A stretch of DNA of 64,000 bases, taken from positions 186,001 through 250,000 of the forward strand of contig NZ_LAQP01000004.1 of assembly GCF_000971965.1 (NCBI RefSeq), in the 5' to 3' direction. Made by a program: the position numbers and the translations under genes. The notes below the pieces were generated by a model. The model was not told where the DNA came from, made no database searches, and saw only the letters and a list, made by a program, of their open reading frames with translations. This DNA is from Paenibacillus wulumuqiensis (GTDB lineage: Bacteria > Bacillota > Bacilli > Paenibacillales > Paenibacillaceae). Numbering within the stretch: the first letter of the stretch is position 1; each line of letters opens with the position of its first letter. This document shows, piece after piece, positions 8,519-17,239 of this stretch.

Positions 8519-9808
8519 ATGGATGTAATTGTAACCCCTACCCCAATTTTAAAAGGAGAGATTGGAGCATTATCCTCCAAAAACTATACGACACGCTATC
8601 TGCTTGTTGCTGCGCTGGCAGAAGGCACAAGTACGATTCATTTCCCGGCACACAGTGAAGACAGTGATGCAATGCGCCGCTGTATCCGGGATCTGGGTGC
8701 TGTGCTGGAAGAAGATGAAGAGAAGATCGTTATCACCGGTTTTGGCAGCAACCCAAAGGATATCAAAGAGCTGAATGTAGGTAACGCCGGAGCGGTACTG
8801 CGCTTTCTGATGGCGATTGCAGCGCTCTGTCCGGAAGTTACTTTTGTGAATACATACCCGGATTCGCTCGGCAAACGGCCGCATGATGATCTGATTGAAT
8901 CGCTCGGTCAGCTGGGTGTACAGGTAGAGCATCAGAATGGACGCCTGCCGATCACTATTCGCGGCGGACAGCCAAAAGGCGGTAAGATCACAGTATCCGG
9001 CAGTGTCAGCTCCCAGTATCTGAGCGCCTTGCTGTTCCTGACACCACTGCTGGAGGAAGACAGCGAGATTACGGTGCTGCATGATCTGAAATCCAAAGTG
9101 GTCGTTGGACAGACACTGGAAGTGCTGTCCCAGGCAGGCATCGTGATCGAAGCGAGCGAAGACCTGATGCATTATCGCGTACCCGGTCGTCAGCAGTACA
9201 AAGCCCAGGAATACACTGTACAGGGAGACTATCCCGGTTCGGCAGCCGTGCTGGCCGCTGCAGCTGTCACCCAATCCGATGTGACCATTCATCGTCTGCC
9301 GGTAGAGAGCAAGCAGGGAGAGAAAGCGGTCGTGGATGTACTGCAGATGATGCAGGTGCCGCTGACTCACGAGAATGATATTGTGCATGTGCAGGGCAAT
9401 GGCAAGCTGAAAGCTGTTGAATTTGACGGGGATGCCGCTACCGATGCCGTCCTGGCGATGGTAGCTGCTGCCGTATTTGCCGAAGGTACATCCCGCTTTT
9501 ATAATGTGGAAAACCTGCGGTACAAGGAATGTGACCGGATTACCGATTATCTGAACGAGCTGCGCAAAGCCGGAGCCAATGTGGAAGAACGCCAGGCCGA
9601 GATTATCGTTCATGGCCGTCCAGAAGGTGTGGAAGGCGGCGTGACCATTGATGCGCATTATGATCATCGTGTAATCATGGCGCTGTCCATCGTCGGACTG
9701 CGTGCCAAGGCACCGATCCGTATTCAGGATGCCCATCATGTGGCCAAATCCTATCCGCAGTACTTTGATCATATCCAGGCGCTTGGTGCCAAGGTAGAAT
9801 GGGTATAG
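8519..9808 (+). CDS. aroA: 3-phosphoshikimate 1-carboxyvinyltransferase (EPSP synthase), divergent
   Basis: Joins phosphoenolpyruvate to shikimate 3-phosphate to give EPSP, the penultimate step to chorismate. At 429 residues the length is normal and the key residues are kept: Lys21 and Arg26 (SSKNYTTR), Arg120 (KRP), the SSQ triad 164-166, the TDA aspartate, KECDR, DHR and the VAKSYP lysine. Yet several near-invariant positions differ: the usual KS(I/V)S(H/N)R is KNYTTR, and GNAGT is GNAGA with Phe in place of the following Pro. It is therefore neither a plain E. coli-like nor a Bacillus-like (SAQ) enzyme. Paenibacilli often keep another aroA with the trp/aro cluster, so this may be a second copy (inference). 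SD GAGGAGAATGG; the CoA-binding gene follows after 37 bases. Confidence 0.9.
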   Translation: MDVIVTPTPILKGEIGALSSKNYTTRYLLVAALAEGTSTIHFPAHSEDSDAMRRCIRDLGAVLEEDEEKIVITGFGSNPKDIKELNVGNAGAVLRFLMAIAALCPEVTFVNTYPDSLGKRPHDDLIESLGQLGVQVEHQNGRLPITIRGGQPKGGKITVSGSVSSQYLSALLFLTPLLEEDSEITVLHDLKSKVVVGQTLEVLSQAGIVIEASEDLMHYRVPGRQQYKAQEYTVQGDYPGSAAVLAAAAVTQSDVTIHRLPVESKQGEKAVVDVLQMMQVPLTHENDIVHVQGNGKLKAVEFDGDAATDAVLAMVAAAVFAEGTSRFYNVENLRYKECDRITDYLNELRKAGANVEERQAEIIVHGRPEGVEGGVTIDAHYDHRVIMALSIVGLRAKAPIRIQDAHHVAKSYPQYFDHIQALGAKVEWV

Positions 9809-9845
9809 AGTCTAATAGTTCATTGTGACAAAGGAGGCGGACAGG

Positions 9846-10277
9846 ATGGCTTTTGAGAATCCTTCCAGGGAAGAAATTAAGAAAATACTTGAAGATGTAG
9901 GTACAATCGCGGTGGTAGGGCTGTCGGACAAGCCCGATCGTACTTCCTATATGGTAGCCGGAGCGATGCAAAGCCGCGGTTACCGCATTATCCCGGTCAA
10001 CCCGATGGCTGCCGGTCAGCAGATTCTCGGCGAGACCTGCTACGCCAGTCTGCGGGATATTCCGGAGCCGGTCGATATGGTCAATGTGTTCCGGCGCAGT
10101 GAATTCTGCGCAGACGTAGCGCGTGAAGCGGCAGAAGTTCATGCCCGTACGCTCTGGCTGCAGCTGGGTGTATTCAGTGATGAAGCGGCAGAGATTGCCC
10201 GTCAGCACGAGATGAAGATCATCATGGACCGCTGTATCAAAGTCGAAGAAGCCATTTTGCGCCCGGTGAGAAACTAG
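9846..10277 (+). CDS. CoA-binding domain protein (YccU-like)
   Basis: A 143-residue Rossmann-fold protein of the small CoA-binding family related to the N-terminal part of succinyl-CoA ligase alpha. Seen are TIAVVGLSDKPDRTSYMVA (nucleotide loop), YRIIPVNP, ETCYASLRDIPEPVDMVNVF and the late DRCIKVEE. Members bind CoA in structures; no reaction is established. Start ATG 9846 is preferred because AAAGGAGG lies ten bases before it, whereas a GTG at 9825 lies upstream of that site. Close spacing behind aroA suggests co-transcription. Confidence 0.88.
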   Translation: MAFENPSREEIKKILEDVGTIAVVGLSDKPDRTSYMVAGAMQSRGYRIIPVNPMAAGQQILGETCYASLRDIPEPVDMVNVFRRSEFCADVAREAAEVHARTLWLQLGVFSDEAAEIARQHEMKIIMDRCIKVEEAILRPVRN

Positions 10278-10437
10278 GGCAAGGCGCCCGTCTGAGTGGC
10301 AGAAGAGAACTGGGCCTTTCCAGGCATCTCCTGTTCAGAGTTTTTTTAACTTCAAACCCAGGATCTGTCCCGGCTGTTTCTTTTTTGACTTGGCAGGATG
10401 CCGAGACAGATATATCTTCATGCGTCGTATAATTATG

Positions 10438-10507
10438 AAGTGCACCCTTTAAAATGAACATTAGAACCCGCTTCAGGCCATCTAATGCGCATTTTGGGGT
10501 GCATTTT
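10438..10507. repeat. Inverted repeat with ~27-base arms
   Basis: Left arm 10438-10465 (AAGTGCACCC then AAAATGAACATTAGA) matches the reverse complement of right arm 10481-10507 (TCTAATGCGCATTTT then GGGGTGCATTTT) with a two-base bulge and few mismatches; loop 10466-10480. There is no T-run after it, so it is not a standard terminator. It may be a mobile palindrome or a regulatory hairpin. Confidence 0.6.
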
Positions 10508-10685
10508 GCATGACAGGCATTCAAAAAAATGGATGCCGCCTCTCCATCAGTAGTCCATCATACATACAGGCGATTTGCAGGCTGCAGACCCGCTTGAAAA
10601 ATAGGACCAATCGGCCGATCATCTCCTCTTTTCAGAGCATAAATTGGTGGATACAAAATAGGGTGCATAAAAAGTGGAAACTGCT

Positions 10686-10714
10686 TTGACAAATGCAAAT
10701 CAACAGCGTACCAT
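10686..10714 (+). promoter_or_regulatory. Sigma-A promoter of nagE-ptsI
   Basis: TTGACA (10686-10691), 17-base spacer, TACCAT (10709-10714). Transcription would begin near 10721, just before the AGGAAGGGGG ribosome site, giving a very short leader. Confidence 0.6.
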
Positions 10715-10739
10715 CAGGTATAGGAAGGGGGAAGGCGCG

Positions 10740-12620
10740 TTGAACTGGCTAGGTTCCCTGCAGCAGTTCGGAAGGGCAATTATGCTGCCAACGATGGTAC
10801 TTCCGGCTGCGGCCATACTGCTCAGTGTTGGCGGATTACCCTGGGATGCATGGGGCGCACCTGTGATCTCGGAAGTCGCAACTGTAGCAGGACAGAGTAT
10901 CTTTCATTATTTACCTTTCATCTTTGCGATAGGTGTGGCGCTGGGACTTGCCAATCAGGAAGGACCTGCCGGTCTGGCTGCATTTGCCGGCATGGCGTTA
11001 TACGACTATGTTATCAGACATTTCAGCAGTGAATTAATTCAGCCTTCCACATTAATCGGCATTATTATGGGTGTGATTGCCGGAGCGGCCTACAGGCGGT
11101 TCAAAAATGTGCGGCTTCCTGAAGCGATCCAGTTTTTTGGCGGATCGCGTTTTGTTCTTTTATTTATGGGATTATTCTCATCTCTGTTCGCCTGTCTGAT
11201 GCTGTGGATGGCTCCGCTGCTTCAGGATGTATTAAACGGGCTAACCTGGGTGTTATCTACGATGGGTGGTCTGGGGCTGTTTTTGTATGGGGCATTGTAC
11301 CGCGTACTGTCGGCATTTGGACTGCATCATCTGCTTAATAATATCGTCTGGTTTCAGATTGGCTCGTATGAAGCGCATGGCGATATCGTGCAGGGCGACC
11401 TGCCGCGCTTTTTCAGCGGTGATCCGACGGCAGGCATCTATATGGCGGGATTGTATCCGGTAATGATGTTTGCGCTGCCTGCTGCGGCGCTGGCGATTAT
11501 CCATGAAGCGAGAGAAGATCTCAAACCCAAAGTCCGTAAAACCTTTATGCGGGCGGCTCTTGTCTGCTTTTTGACAGGGGTGTCCGAACAGATTGAGTTT
11601 GCGTTTCTGTTCGCTTCACCGGGACTGTTTATGATTCATATCTTCCTGTCCGGGCTGGCGATGTGGATTACGTATGCACTCGATATCCATCATGGATTTT
11701 CCTATTCTGCCGGCGTAATTGATTACGTACTGAACTATCATCTGTCCACCAATGCCTGGCTGCTCATACCGATTGGTATCGCGTATGCGCTGGTCTATTA
11801 TGCCATTTTTCGGTTCGCCATACGAAGGTTCCGGATTCCGACGCCCGGACGTGAGGAAGCTTCTACACTGGGCGATTGGGTCGGCAATATTCCTTATCAG
11901 GCACCGCTTATTTTACAGGCGCTTGGCGGCAAGGATAATATCGTACAGGTCGAGGCCTGTATTACCCGCCTGCGCCTCACGGTGGTGAATGACCGTCTGC
12001 TCGATAACCGTGCACTCAAGGAACTCGGATCGGCCGGTCTGATCAAGCTCGGCGGAGGCAATGTACAGATTGTGTTCGGTACCTATTCGGAGCTGATCCG
12101 GGAAGAAATACGCAAGCTGATGGAGCACGATCTGTCTCATGTGAAGTTCTGTGCGCCGGTACAGGGCAAAATGATTCCGCTGGCGGAAGTGCCGGATCAG
12201 ATTTTTGCCGGCAAACTGGTGGGCGAAGGGGTAGCCTTCATACCGGAGAGCGGCGAGTTGGTCGCTCCGGTAGCAGGTACGATTATTCATATGTATCCGA
12301 CCATGCACGCGCTTGGCATACGAACGGTAGAAGGGGTGGAAATTCTGCTTCATATCGGAATAGATACATCCCAGCAAAAGGGATGCTTCGAAGCTCATGT
12401 AGCTGCCGGAGATGTAATAGAACCCGGGCAGCTGTTAATCAAGTTTGATCTCGATACCTTGCAAAAAAACGCACCGTCTCTTGCGACGCCTATGGTAATT
12501 ACCAACCCTGATCGCGTAAGATCCTGGAGCTATGCTCCATTTAAACAGGTGAAAAAAGGACAGGGAACAGTAATGTCGGTCGTATTGCATGACAAGAACG
12601 GTGGGGAGGAAAAAGCATGA
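10740..12620 (+). CDS. nagE: PTS EIICBA permease, N-acetylglucosamine/glucose type
   Basis: Membrane permease that takes up and phosphorylates an amino sugar or glucose, 626 residues in the order IIC (1-370), IIB (385-465), IIA (480-626). The IIC part keeps FFSGDPTAGIYMAG and HGFSYSAGVIDY, closer to NagE than PtsG. Phospho-sites are Cys407 in VEACITRLRL (IIB) and His538 in LLHIGID, with partner His523 in PTMHALG (IIA). Oddly the IIC sugar motif, usually TEPIEF, is SEQIEF. TTG 10740 is taken as start: it follows AGGAAGGGGG and begins MNWLGSLQQFGRAIMLP like other family members, while the GTG at 10674 lies upstream of the likely promoter. It overlaps ptsI by four bases. The substrate is inferred. 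Confidence 0.85.
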   Translation: MNWLGSLQQFGRAIMLPTMVLPAAAILLSVGGLPWDAWGAPVISEVATVAGQSIFHYLPFIFAIGVALGLANQEGPAGLAAFAGMALYDYVIRHFSSELIQPSTLIGIIMGVIAGAAYRRFKNVRLPEAIQFFGGSRFVLLFMGLFSSLFACLMLWMAPLLQDVLNGLTWVLSTMGGLGLFLYGALYRVLSAFGLHHLLNNIVWFQIGSYEAHGDIVQGDLPRFFSGDPTAGIYMAGLYPVMMFALPAAALAIIHEAREDLKPKVRKTFMRAALVCFLTGVSEQIEFAFLFASPGLFMIHIFLSGLAMWITYALDIHHGFSYSAGVIDYVLNYHLSTNAWLLIPIGIAYALVYYAIFRFAIRRFRIPTPGREEASTLGDWVGNIPYQAPLILQALGGKDNIVQVEACITRLRLTVVNDRLLDNRALKELGSAGLIKLGGGNVQIVFGTYSELIREEIRKLMEHDLSHVKFCAPVQGKMIPLAEVPDQIFAGKLVGEGVAFIPESGELVAPVAGTIIHMYPTMHALGIRTVEGVEILLHIGIDTSQQKGCFEAHVAAGDVIEPGQLLIKFDLDTLQKNAPSLATPMVITNPDRVRSWSYAPFKQVKKGQGTVMSVVLHDKNGGEEKA

Positions 12621-14386
12621 TTCAAGGAATTGCGGCTGCTGCAGGAGTAGCCATTGGAAAAGCATTTGTACTGCCTACCTGGGAATGGGATGTACCGGAT
12701 CAGAAGCTGGATACCGTGGACCTGACCCAGGAGTTTGAACGTTTATATGAAGGAATACGTACATCCAAGCATGAGATCGAATCGATGAAAAATGAGTTTG
12801 AGGAAATTGCGGGTCCGGAAGAATCCAGCATTTTTGATGCCCATATCGCAATTCTGGAAGACCCCGAGTTTATGAATGAAATCCGGGGCCTGATCGAACG
12901 CCAGTACAAAGCGGCAGAAGTAGCGGTACAGGAAGCGACAGACCATTTTGTCACGATGTTCGATTTGCTGGATGATGAATATATGAAAGAACGTGCTGCC
13001 GATATCAAGGATGTGGGTAATCGTCTGCTCAAACATCTGCTTGGTGCACCGGAAGTTACGCTGCCGACCGATACACAGCCCTACATCCTGGTAGCCAAAG
13101 AACTGCCGCCGTCCCAGCTTGTGCATCTGAATCCGCAGCATGTGCTCGGAATCGTGACGATGATGGGCGGCAAAACATCACACTCGGCGATCATGGCGCG
13201 CGCGCTGGGCATTCCGCTCGTATCGGGCCTTGAGAATGAGCTGGAATCATTGATCCAGACCGGCGAAATGCTCGTCGTAGACGGGGACCATGGACGGGTG
13301 TATGTTGAGCCGGATACCGCGATTGTAGAGTCTTATCAGCGTCTGCGCAACGAACAGCAGCAGCGCAAGCGTCAGCTGGAGCTGCTCACTTCGGTTCATC
13401 CGGTGACGACAGATGGCATCAAAATGCGTCTGTCTGCCAATATCAGCTCGATCAAGGAGCTGGATATTGCTTTGAAAAATGGAGCCGAAGGAGTCGGTCT
13501 TTTCCGCACCGAATTCATGTATATGGACCGCAAATCGCTGCCCGAAGAGCAGGAACAGTTTGATATTTACCGGTTGGTTGCCGAGAAATGCAAAGGCGAG
13601 TCTGTCGTTATCCGTACACTCGATATCGGCGGCGACAAGGAGCTGGATTATTTTGAACTGCCGGAAGAAGAGAATCCGTTCCTCGGGTATCGGGCGATCC
13701 GGATCTGCCTGGATTATCAGGATATGTTCAAAACCCAGCTGCGTGCCATTTTGCGTGCAAGCGCCTATGGCAAAGTCAAAATCATGTATCCGATGATCTC
13801 CTCACTGGAAGAGCTGCGCCGGGCGAATGAAGTACTTGAGCAGGCCAAGCAGGAGCTGGATCAGCGCGGGATTGACTATGATTCGGATATTGAAGTCGGG
13901 ATTATGATCGAAGTGCCAGCAGCTGTAGCCATCGCCGATCTGCTGGCGGATGAATGCGACTTTTTCAGTATCGGCAGCAACGATCTGGTACAATATGTAC
14001 TCGCAGTAGACCGGATGAATGAGCATATTGCCCATATGTATAATCCGTATCATCCGGCGGTACTGCGGATGCTGCGCGCGACGGTAGAGGCCGCACGTGC
14101 CAGCGGCATTCCGGTAAGCATCTGTGGAGAAATGGCAGGAGACGAGCGCTCTCTGCCATTCTGGATGCATCTTGGGGTAAGGCAGCTGAGTATGTCCCCA
14201 CAATCGCTGCTGCGGATCAAGCAGTCCATTTTGCATACTTCATCCACCGAATCTGCACGGGAAGCCGCGCGCTGGATGAAACTCAAGACTGCTGGCGAGA
14301 TTGAGCAGAGGATGAGCAGTTATAATGCTGCACTGCATGAAGCGATAGCCGCGGATGAGCAATTGCTCTGCTCTCCCATCTCGTGA
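12617..14386 (+). CDS. ptsI: PTS enzyme I (PEP-protein phosphotransferase)
   Basis: Takes phosphate from phosphoenolpyruvate and passes it to HPr, feeding all PTS permeases. The 589 residues carry the N-terminal HPr-binding helices, the phospho-histidine loop GGKTSHSAIMARALGIP (His189), the PEP-site segments GVGLFRTEFMYM and IRTLDIGGDKEL, the GSNDLVQY motif and the C-terminal catalytic ICGEMAGD cysteine. Its ATG overlaps the nagE stop (ATGA), so translation is likely coupled. A typical ptsH is not present in the operon or elsewhere in the window. The gene may be a second enzyme I, or HPr may be encoded elsewhere. Confidence 0.94.
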   Translation: MIQGIAAAAGVAIGKAFVLPTWEWDVPDQKLDTVDLTQEFERLYEGIRTSKHEIESMKNEFEEIAGPEESSIFDAHIAILEDPEFMNEIRGLIERQYKAAEVAVQEATDHFVTMFDLLDDEYMKERAADIKDVGNRLLKHLLGAPEVTLPTDTQPYILVAKELPPSQLVHLNPQHVLGIVTMMGGKTSHSAIMARALGIPLVSGLENELESLIQTGEMLVVDGDHGRVYVEPDTAIVESYQRLRNEQQQRKRQLELLTSVHPVTTDGIKMRLSANISSIKELDIALKNGAEGVGLFRTEFMYMDRKSLPEEQEQFDIYRLVAEKCKGESVVIRTLDIGGDKELDYFELPEEENPFLGYRAIRICLDYQDMFKTQLRAILRASAYGKVKIMYPMISSLEELRRANEVLEQAKQELDQRGIDYDSDIEVGIMIEVPAAVAIADLLADECDFFSIGSNDLVQYVLAVDRMNEHIAHMYNPYHPAVLRMLRATVEAARASGIPVSICGEMAGDERSLPFWMHLGVRQLSMSPQSLLRIKQSILHTSSTESAREAARWMKLKTAGEIEQRMSSYNAALHEAIAADEQLLCSPIS

Positions 14387-14435
14387 AAGAACCGATTTAA
14401 CTCATAAATCATAAATAAAAATAACCGAGTAAGCC

Positions 14436-14472
14436 AAACAGCCGCTTCCCGATTCAGTGGGAGCGGCTGTTT
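14436..14472 (+). terminator. Terminator after ptsI
   Basis: Arms AAACAGCCGCTTCCC and GGGAGCGGCTGTTT around a short loop, ending in TTTACTTTG. Confidence 0.8.
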
Positions 14473-14648
14473 ACTTTGTGCATGATTACCTAAAAGAAAT
14501 GTATCAGGTGTATTGGCAATGCTGTATATCCACAGATCATATATCCGCATCCTACAGGCCTAGCTTAGAGCAACCTATTTAGAGAAAGGAGTCTCAACAT
14601 CCTGCAGGTGCAACTGCAGCGATGCCAAAAGCAATAAGAGTAATCCTG

Positions 14649-15173
14649 TTACTCACCCGCAAGTGCATCGCAGAATGCTTTGCCGTAAGGAGGCAGATCC
14701 GGCGGACGGCGTGCCGAGATAATATGTCCATCGACGACAACGGCTTCATCTTTCCAGATGGCGCCTGCATTTTCCATATCGTCACGAATACCGGGGGTGG
14801 AGGTGACCGTTACTCCCTCGAGAATCTTGGCCGAAATCAGTACCCAGCCTGCATGGCAGATCTGCCCGATCGGCTTGCGGGCTTCGTTCATCTCACGCAC
14901 CAGTTCCAGTACTTTCGGATAGCGGCGAAGTTTATCGGGTGCCCAGCCTCCCGGAACGAGAATACCATCATAATCAGCGCTGTCCAGCTCGTCAAAGCTG
15001 TATTCCGCTTCAGCGGGTACGCCGTATTTGCCGATATATTTCTTGCCTTTTTCCGCACCGGCCAAATGTACTTCGGCACCTTCCTCGCGTACACGATATA
15101 CAGGAACCCACAATTCCAGATCTTCAAATTCCTCATCAACCAGAGCGATTACCTTTTTGCCTGCTAATCTCAT
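14649..15173 (-). CDS. DJ-1/PfpI family protein (type 1 glutamine amidotransferase-like)
   Basis: A 174-residue cytoplasmic protein of the PfpI/YhbO branch of the DJ-1 superfamily. Relatives are described as stress proteins, cysteine peptidases or glyoxal-handling deglycases; the activity is debated. Motifs: KKVIALVDEEFEDLELW at the N-terminus with the conserved Glu, the GILVPGGWAPD loop, and the nucleophile elbow QICHAGWVLISA with Cys near residue 105 followed by His. RRPPDLPPYGKAF closes the fold as in PfpI proteins. SD AAAGGAAG. Lone leftward gene, divergent from brxC. Confidence 0.87.
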   Translation of the reverse strand: MRLAGKKVIALVDEEFEDLELWVPVYRVREEGAEVHLAGAEKGKKYIGKYGVPAEAEYSFDELDSADYDGILVPGGWAPDKLRRYPKVLELVREMNEARKPIGQICHAGWVLISAKILEGVTVTSTPGIRDDMENAGAIWKDEAVVVDGHIISARRPPDLPPYGKAFCDALAGE

Positions 15174-15535
15174 TATGAACTTCCTTTCTTTACCAATCTT
15201 TTTTGGAATAAAAATACAAGAATGATCCTGCCTGATAGCCTGTCGCTATGGGCTATATTGTAACAAAATAACAAAACTCAATCAAAATTAAAGTCTCAAT
15301 CTTGTTTCACAGCACCAATGTTAAGGATAATTAGATATAATTGCATATAAATGTATACTTCATGAAATCAAAATGAGAACGTTCATGAAAGTGACTTTCA
15401 AGCGTAGAAGCCTAAAAAAGCGGTAACAATGACAAAAAAATAGATTTTTCAGCCGTTTTTTGGTAAGATACTTATGATAGTTAATCATGAAAACGTTCTT
15501 ACATTCTGGATAGCAAAAAAGGGGATGTGTGGATA
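15174..15535 (+). other. Control region between pfpI-like gene and brxC-ccpA
   Basis: AT-rich, without a gene. It holds two AACGTT-centred sites (15374-15387 and 15488-15501) and a possible extended -10 (TGG-TAAGAT, 15461-15469) without a good -35. I saw no strong hairpin. Confidence 0.45.
15488..15501 (+). promoter_or_regulatory. Candidate cre (CcpA) box before brxC-ccpA
   Basis: TGAAAACGTTCTTA matches the cre consensus TGWAANCGNTNWCA at 13 of 14 positions. It lies 48 bases before the brxC start and just downstream of the possible -10, where CcpA binding would block transcription. A weaker copy, TGAGAACGTTCATG, lies at 15374-15387. Confidence 0.5.
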
Positions 15536-15877
15536 ATGGCAAATGTAAATCAACTGACAACGATTGATCAATTACAGGAAGCGCTCGACCATACTGCACA
15601 AAGACCACTTCTTGTATTTAAACATAGTACCCGTTGTCCGATTAGTGCAGGCGCATATAGTGAATTTCAATCTTACCTCGGTGGCAGTCCAAGCGAAGAG
15701 GTGGATTACGGATTGATCTATGTCGTGGAGAATCGCGATGTTTCGAATGCAGCAGCCGAGAAGCTGGATCTCAAGCATGAATCCCCACAGGCAATTTTGA
15801 TCAAAAACGGAGAGCAGGTATGGAACACATCGCATTCCCGTATTACTTCAAGCGCATTACGTAAAGCACTGTCCTAA
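15536..15877 (+). CDS. brxC: Monothiol bacilliredoxin BrxC (YtxJ)
   Basis: Thioredoxin-fold protein of 113 residues that removes bacillithiol from oxidised proteins. The active site HSTRCPISAGAYSEF has the single cysteine followed by P-I-S expected of the monothiol type; the cis-Pro segment SPQAILIKNG follows, as in YtxJ. ATG 15536 is chosen over GTG 15527 because AAAAGGGGA then has workable spacing. ccpA begins 116 bases on in the same direction with no terminator seen, so the two are probably co-transcribed; Bacillus also keeps ytxJ near ccpA. Confidence 0.88.
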   Translation: MANVNQLTTIDQLQEALDHTAQRPLLVFKHSTRCPISAGAYSEFQSYLGGSPSEEVDYGLIYVVENRDVSNAAAEKLDLKHESPQAILIKNGEQVWNTSHSRITSSALRKALS

Positions 15878-15993
15878 GCATCATGTCCTATGATTGCATA
15901 CCATAGTGTTTTATCGTATCATGAACGTAATTGAAAAATTAAGAAAAATGTTGAAAATGTAACGAAAATTTATTGGTAATGGAGAGAAGGCAC

Positions 15994-16998
15994 GTGACAG
16001 TAACTATTTACGATGTAGCACGCGAAGCTGGCGTATCCATGGCTACCGTATCCCGGGTAGTGAACAATAACCCTAACGTTAAACCGCAGACCCGCAAAAA
16101 GGTCTATGAAGCGATTGAACGTCTGGGTTACCGCCCGAATGCCGTAGCACGTGGATTGGCAAGCAAGAAGACAACAACTGTAGGGGTTGTTATTCCGGAT
16201 ATTTCAAATTCAATCTTTGCAGAAATCGCTCGTGGTATCGAGGATATCGCAAACATGTACCACTATAATATCATCCTCTGTAATGCCGACAAGAAAAAGG
16301 AAAAAGAAATTCGCGTTGTGAATACACTGCTGGAGAAGCAGGTGGATGGCCTTCTGTTCATGGGCGGAACCGTAACAGAAGACCATTTGCAAGCGTTCCA
16401 GACAGCAGCAGTACCTATTGTATTGTGTGCTACACGAGATGAAGAAGGTATCATTCCTTCTGTTGATATCGATCATGAACAGGCTGCATTTGATGCAGTG
16501 AATACCCTGATCCGTCACGGACACCGCGATATCGCGATGATCAGCGGTACGCTGCAGGACCCGGCCAATGGATATGCCCGTTTCCAGGGATACAAAAAAG
16601 CACTGGAAGCAGCTAATATCGAATACAAGGAAGATTGGGTACGCATCGGTAACTACCGCTACGAATCCGGTGTGGAAGCGATGAAGTACTTTATCGGACT
16701 CAAAAAACGCCCAACCGCTATTTTTGCAGCAACCGATGAGATGGCTATTGGTGCTATTCACAGCATTCAGGATGAAGGACTCAAAGTACCGGATGATTTC
16801 TCCGTTATTTCCGTCGACAACATCCGTATGGCTTCCATGGTGCGTCCACAGCTGACAACGGTTGCGCAGCCAATGTACGATTTGGGTGCAGTAGCCATGC
16901 GTCTACTCACCAAGCTGATGAAAAAAGAAAACGTGGACAATCCCCGCGTTATCCTGCCGCATGAGACTATCCTGCGTCTGTCTGTGAACCAGCGTTAA
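15994..16998 (+). CDS. ccpA: Catabolite control protein A
   Basis: LacI-family master regulator of carbon catabolite control; binds cre sites when complexed with HPr or Crh phosphorylated on Ser46. The 334 residues show the helix-turn-helix [20 protein letters not shown] and hinge [12 protein letters not shown] nearly identical to Bacillus CcpA, then the periplasmic-binding-protein-like core with [14 protein letters not shown] and the terminal [10 protein letters not shown] followed by [14 protein letters not shown] 15994 is preferred; an upstream TTG at 15973 would add seven residues not found in the family. The cre-like site before brxC suggests autoregulation. Enzyme I and an Ser-only HPr-like protein are encoded nearby. 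Confidence 0.95.
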   Translation: MTVTIYDVAREAGVSMATVSRVVNNNPNVKPQTRKKVYEAIERLGYRPNAVARGLASKKTTTVGVVIPDISNSIFAEIARGIEDIANMYHYNIILCNADKKKEKEIRVVNTLLEKQVDGLLFMGGTVTEDHLQAFQTAAVPIVLCATRDEEGIIPSVDIDHEQAAFDAVNTLIRHGHRDIAMISGTLQDPANGYARFQGYKKALEAANIEYKEDWVRIGNYRYESGVEAMKYFIGLKKRPTAIFAATDEMAIGAIHSIQDEGLKVPDDFSVISVDNIRMASMVRPQLTTVAQPMYDLGAVAMRLLTKLMKKENVDNPRVILPHETILRLSVNQR

Positions 16999-17028
16999 TT
17001 CCGGCTTATTCATTTCGTTCAAGATAAA

Positions 17029-17064
17029 TAAAACCTCCTGTTCTTTAAGAGCAGGAGGTTTTTG
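17029..17064 (+). terminator. Terminator after ccpA
   Basis: Arms AAACCTCCTGTTCT and GAGCAGGAGGTTT with TTTT following. Confidence 0.9.
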
Positions 17065-17181
17065 CCTATAAAAGTAGTTGTTGCATTTTAGTAGGTATCA
17101 CATTAATGAGGAAGCATAGCAGGAGAAGTAGGATTAGCAGAAGGAGTAGGGGAGCAGTAAATAAAGTTTAGTACATCCATA

Positions 17182-17230
17182 AAAAAGCGCATGATCCCGA
17201 AATCAGCTGATTTCCAGGTCATGCGCTTTT
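17182..17230 (-). terminator. Terminator of the PBP gene
   Basis: Arms AAAAAGCGCATGA and TCATGCGCTTTT around a loop that itself contains an AAATCAGCTGATTT palindrome; T-run on the minus strand. Confidence 0.85.
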
Positions 17231-17239
17231 GAGTGTATT

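Larger units (their letters stand above)
10278..10737 (+). other. 460-base control region before PTS operon
   Basis: No convincing gene. It holds the inverted repeat described at 10438-10507, a small A-rich-loop hairpin (GGCATTC/GGATGCC, 10515-10537) and the promoter at 10686-10714. I looked for an antiterminator target plus terminator of the LicT/GlcT kind and did not see one, nor a good cre box. Confidence 0.5.

Noticed and set aside
8570-9772. 400-codon open frame antisense to aroA
   Set aside because: No ribosome site or recognisable domain; fully explained by aroA codon bias.
10672-10690. Possible cre box near TGGAAACTGCTTTGAC
   Set aside because: Central CG is missing and several consensus positions fail.
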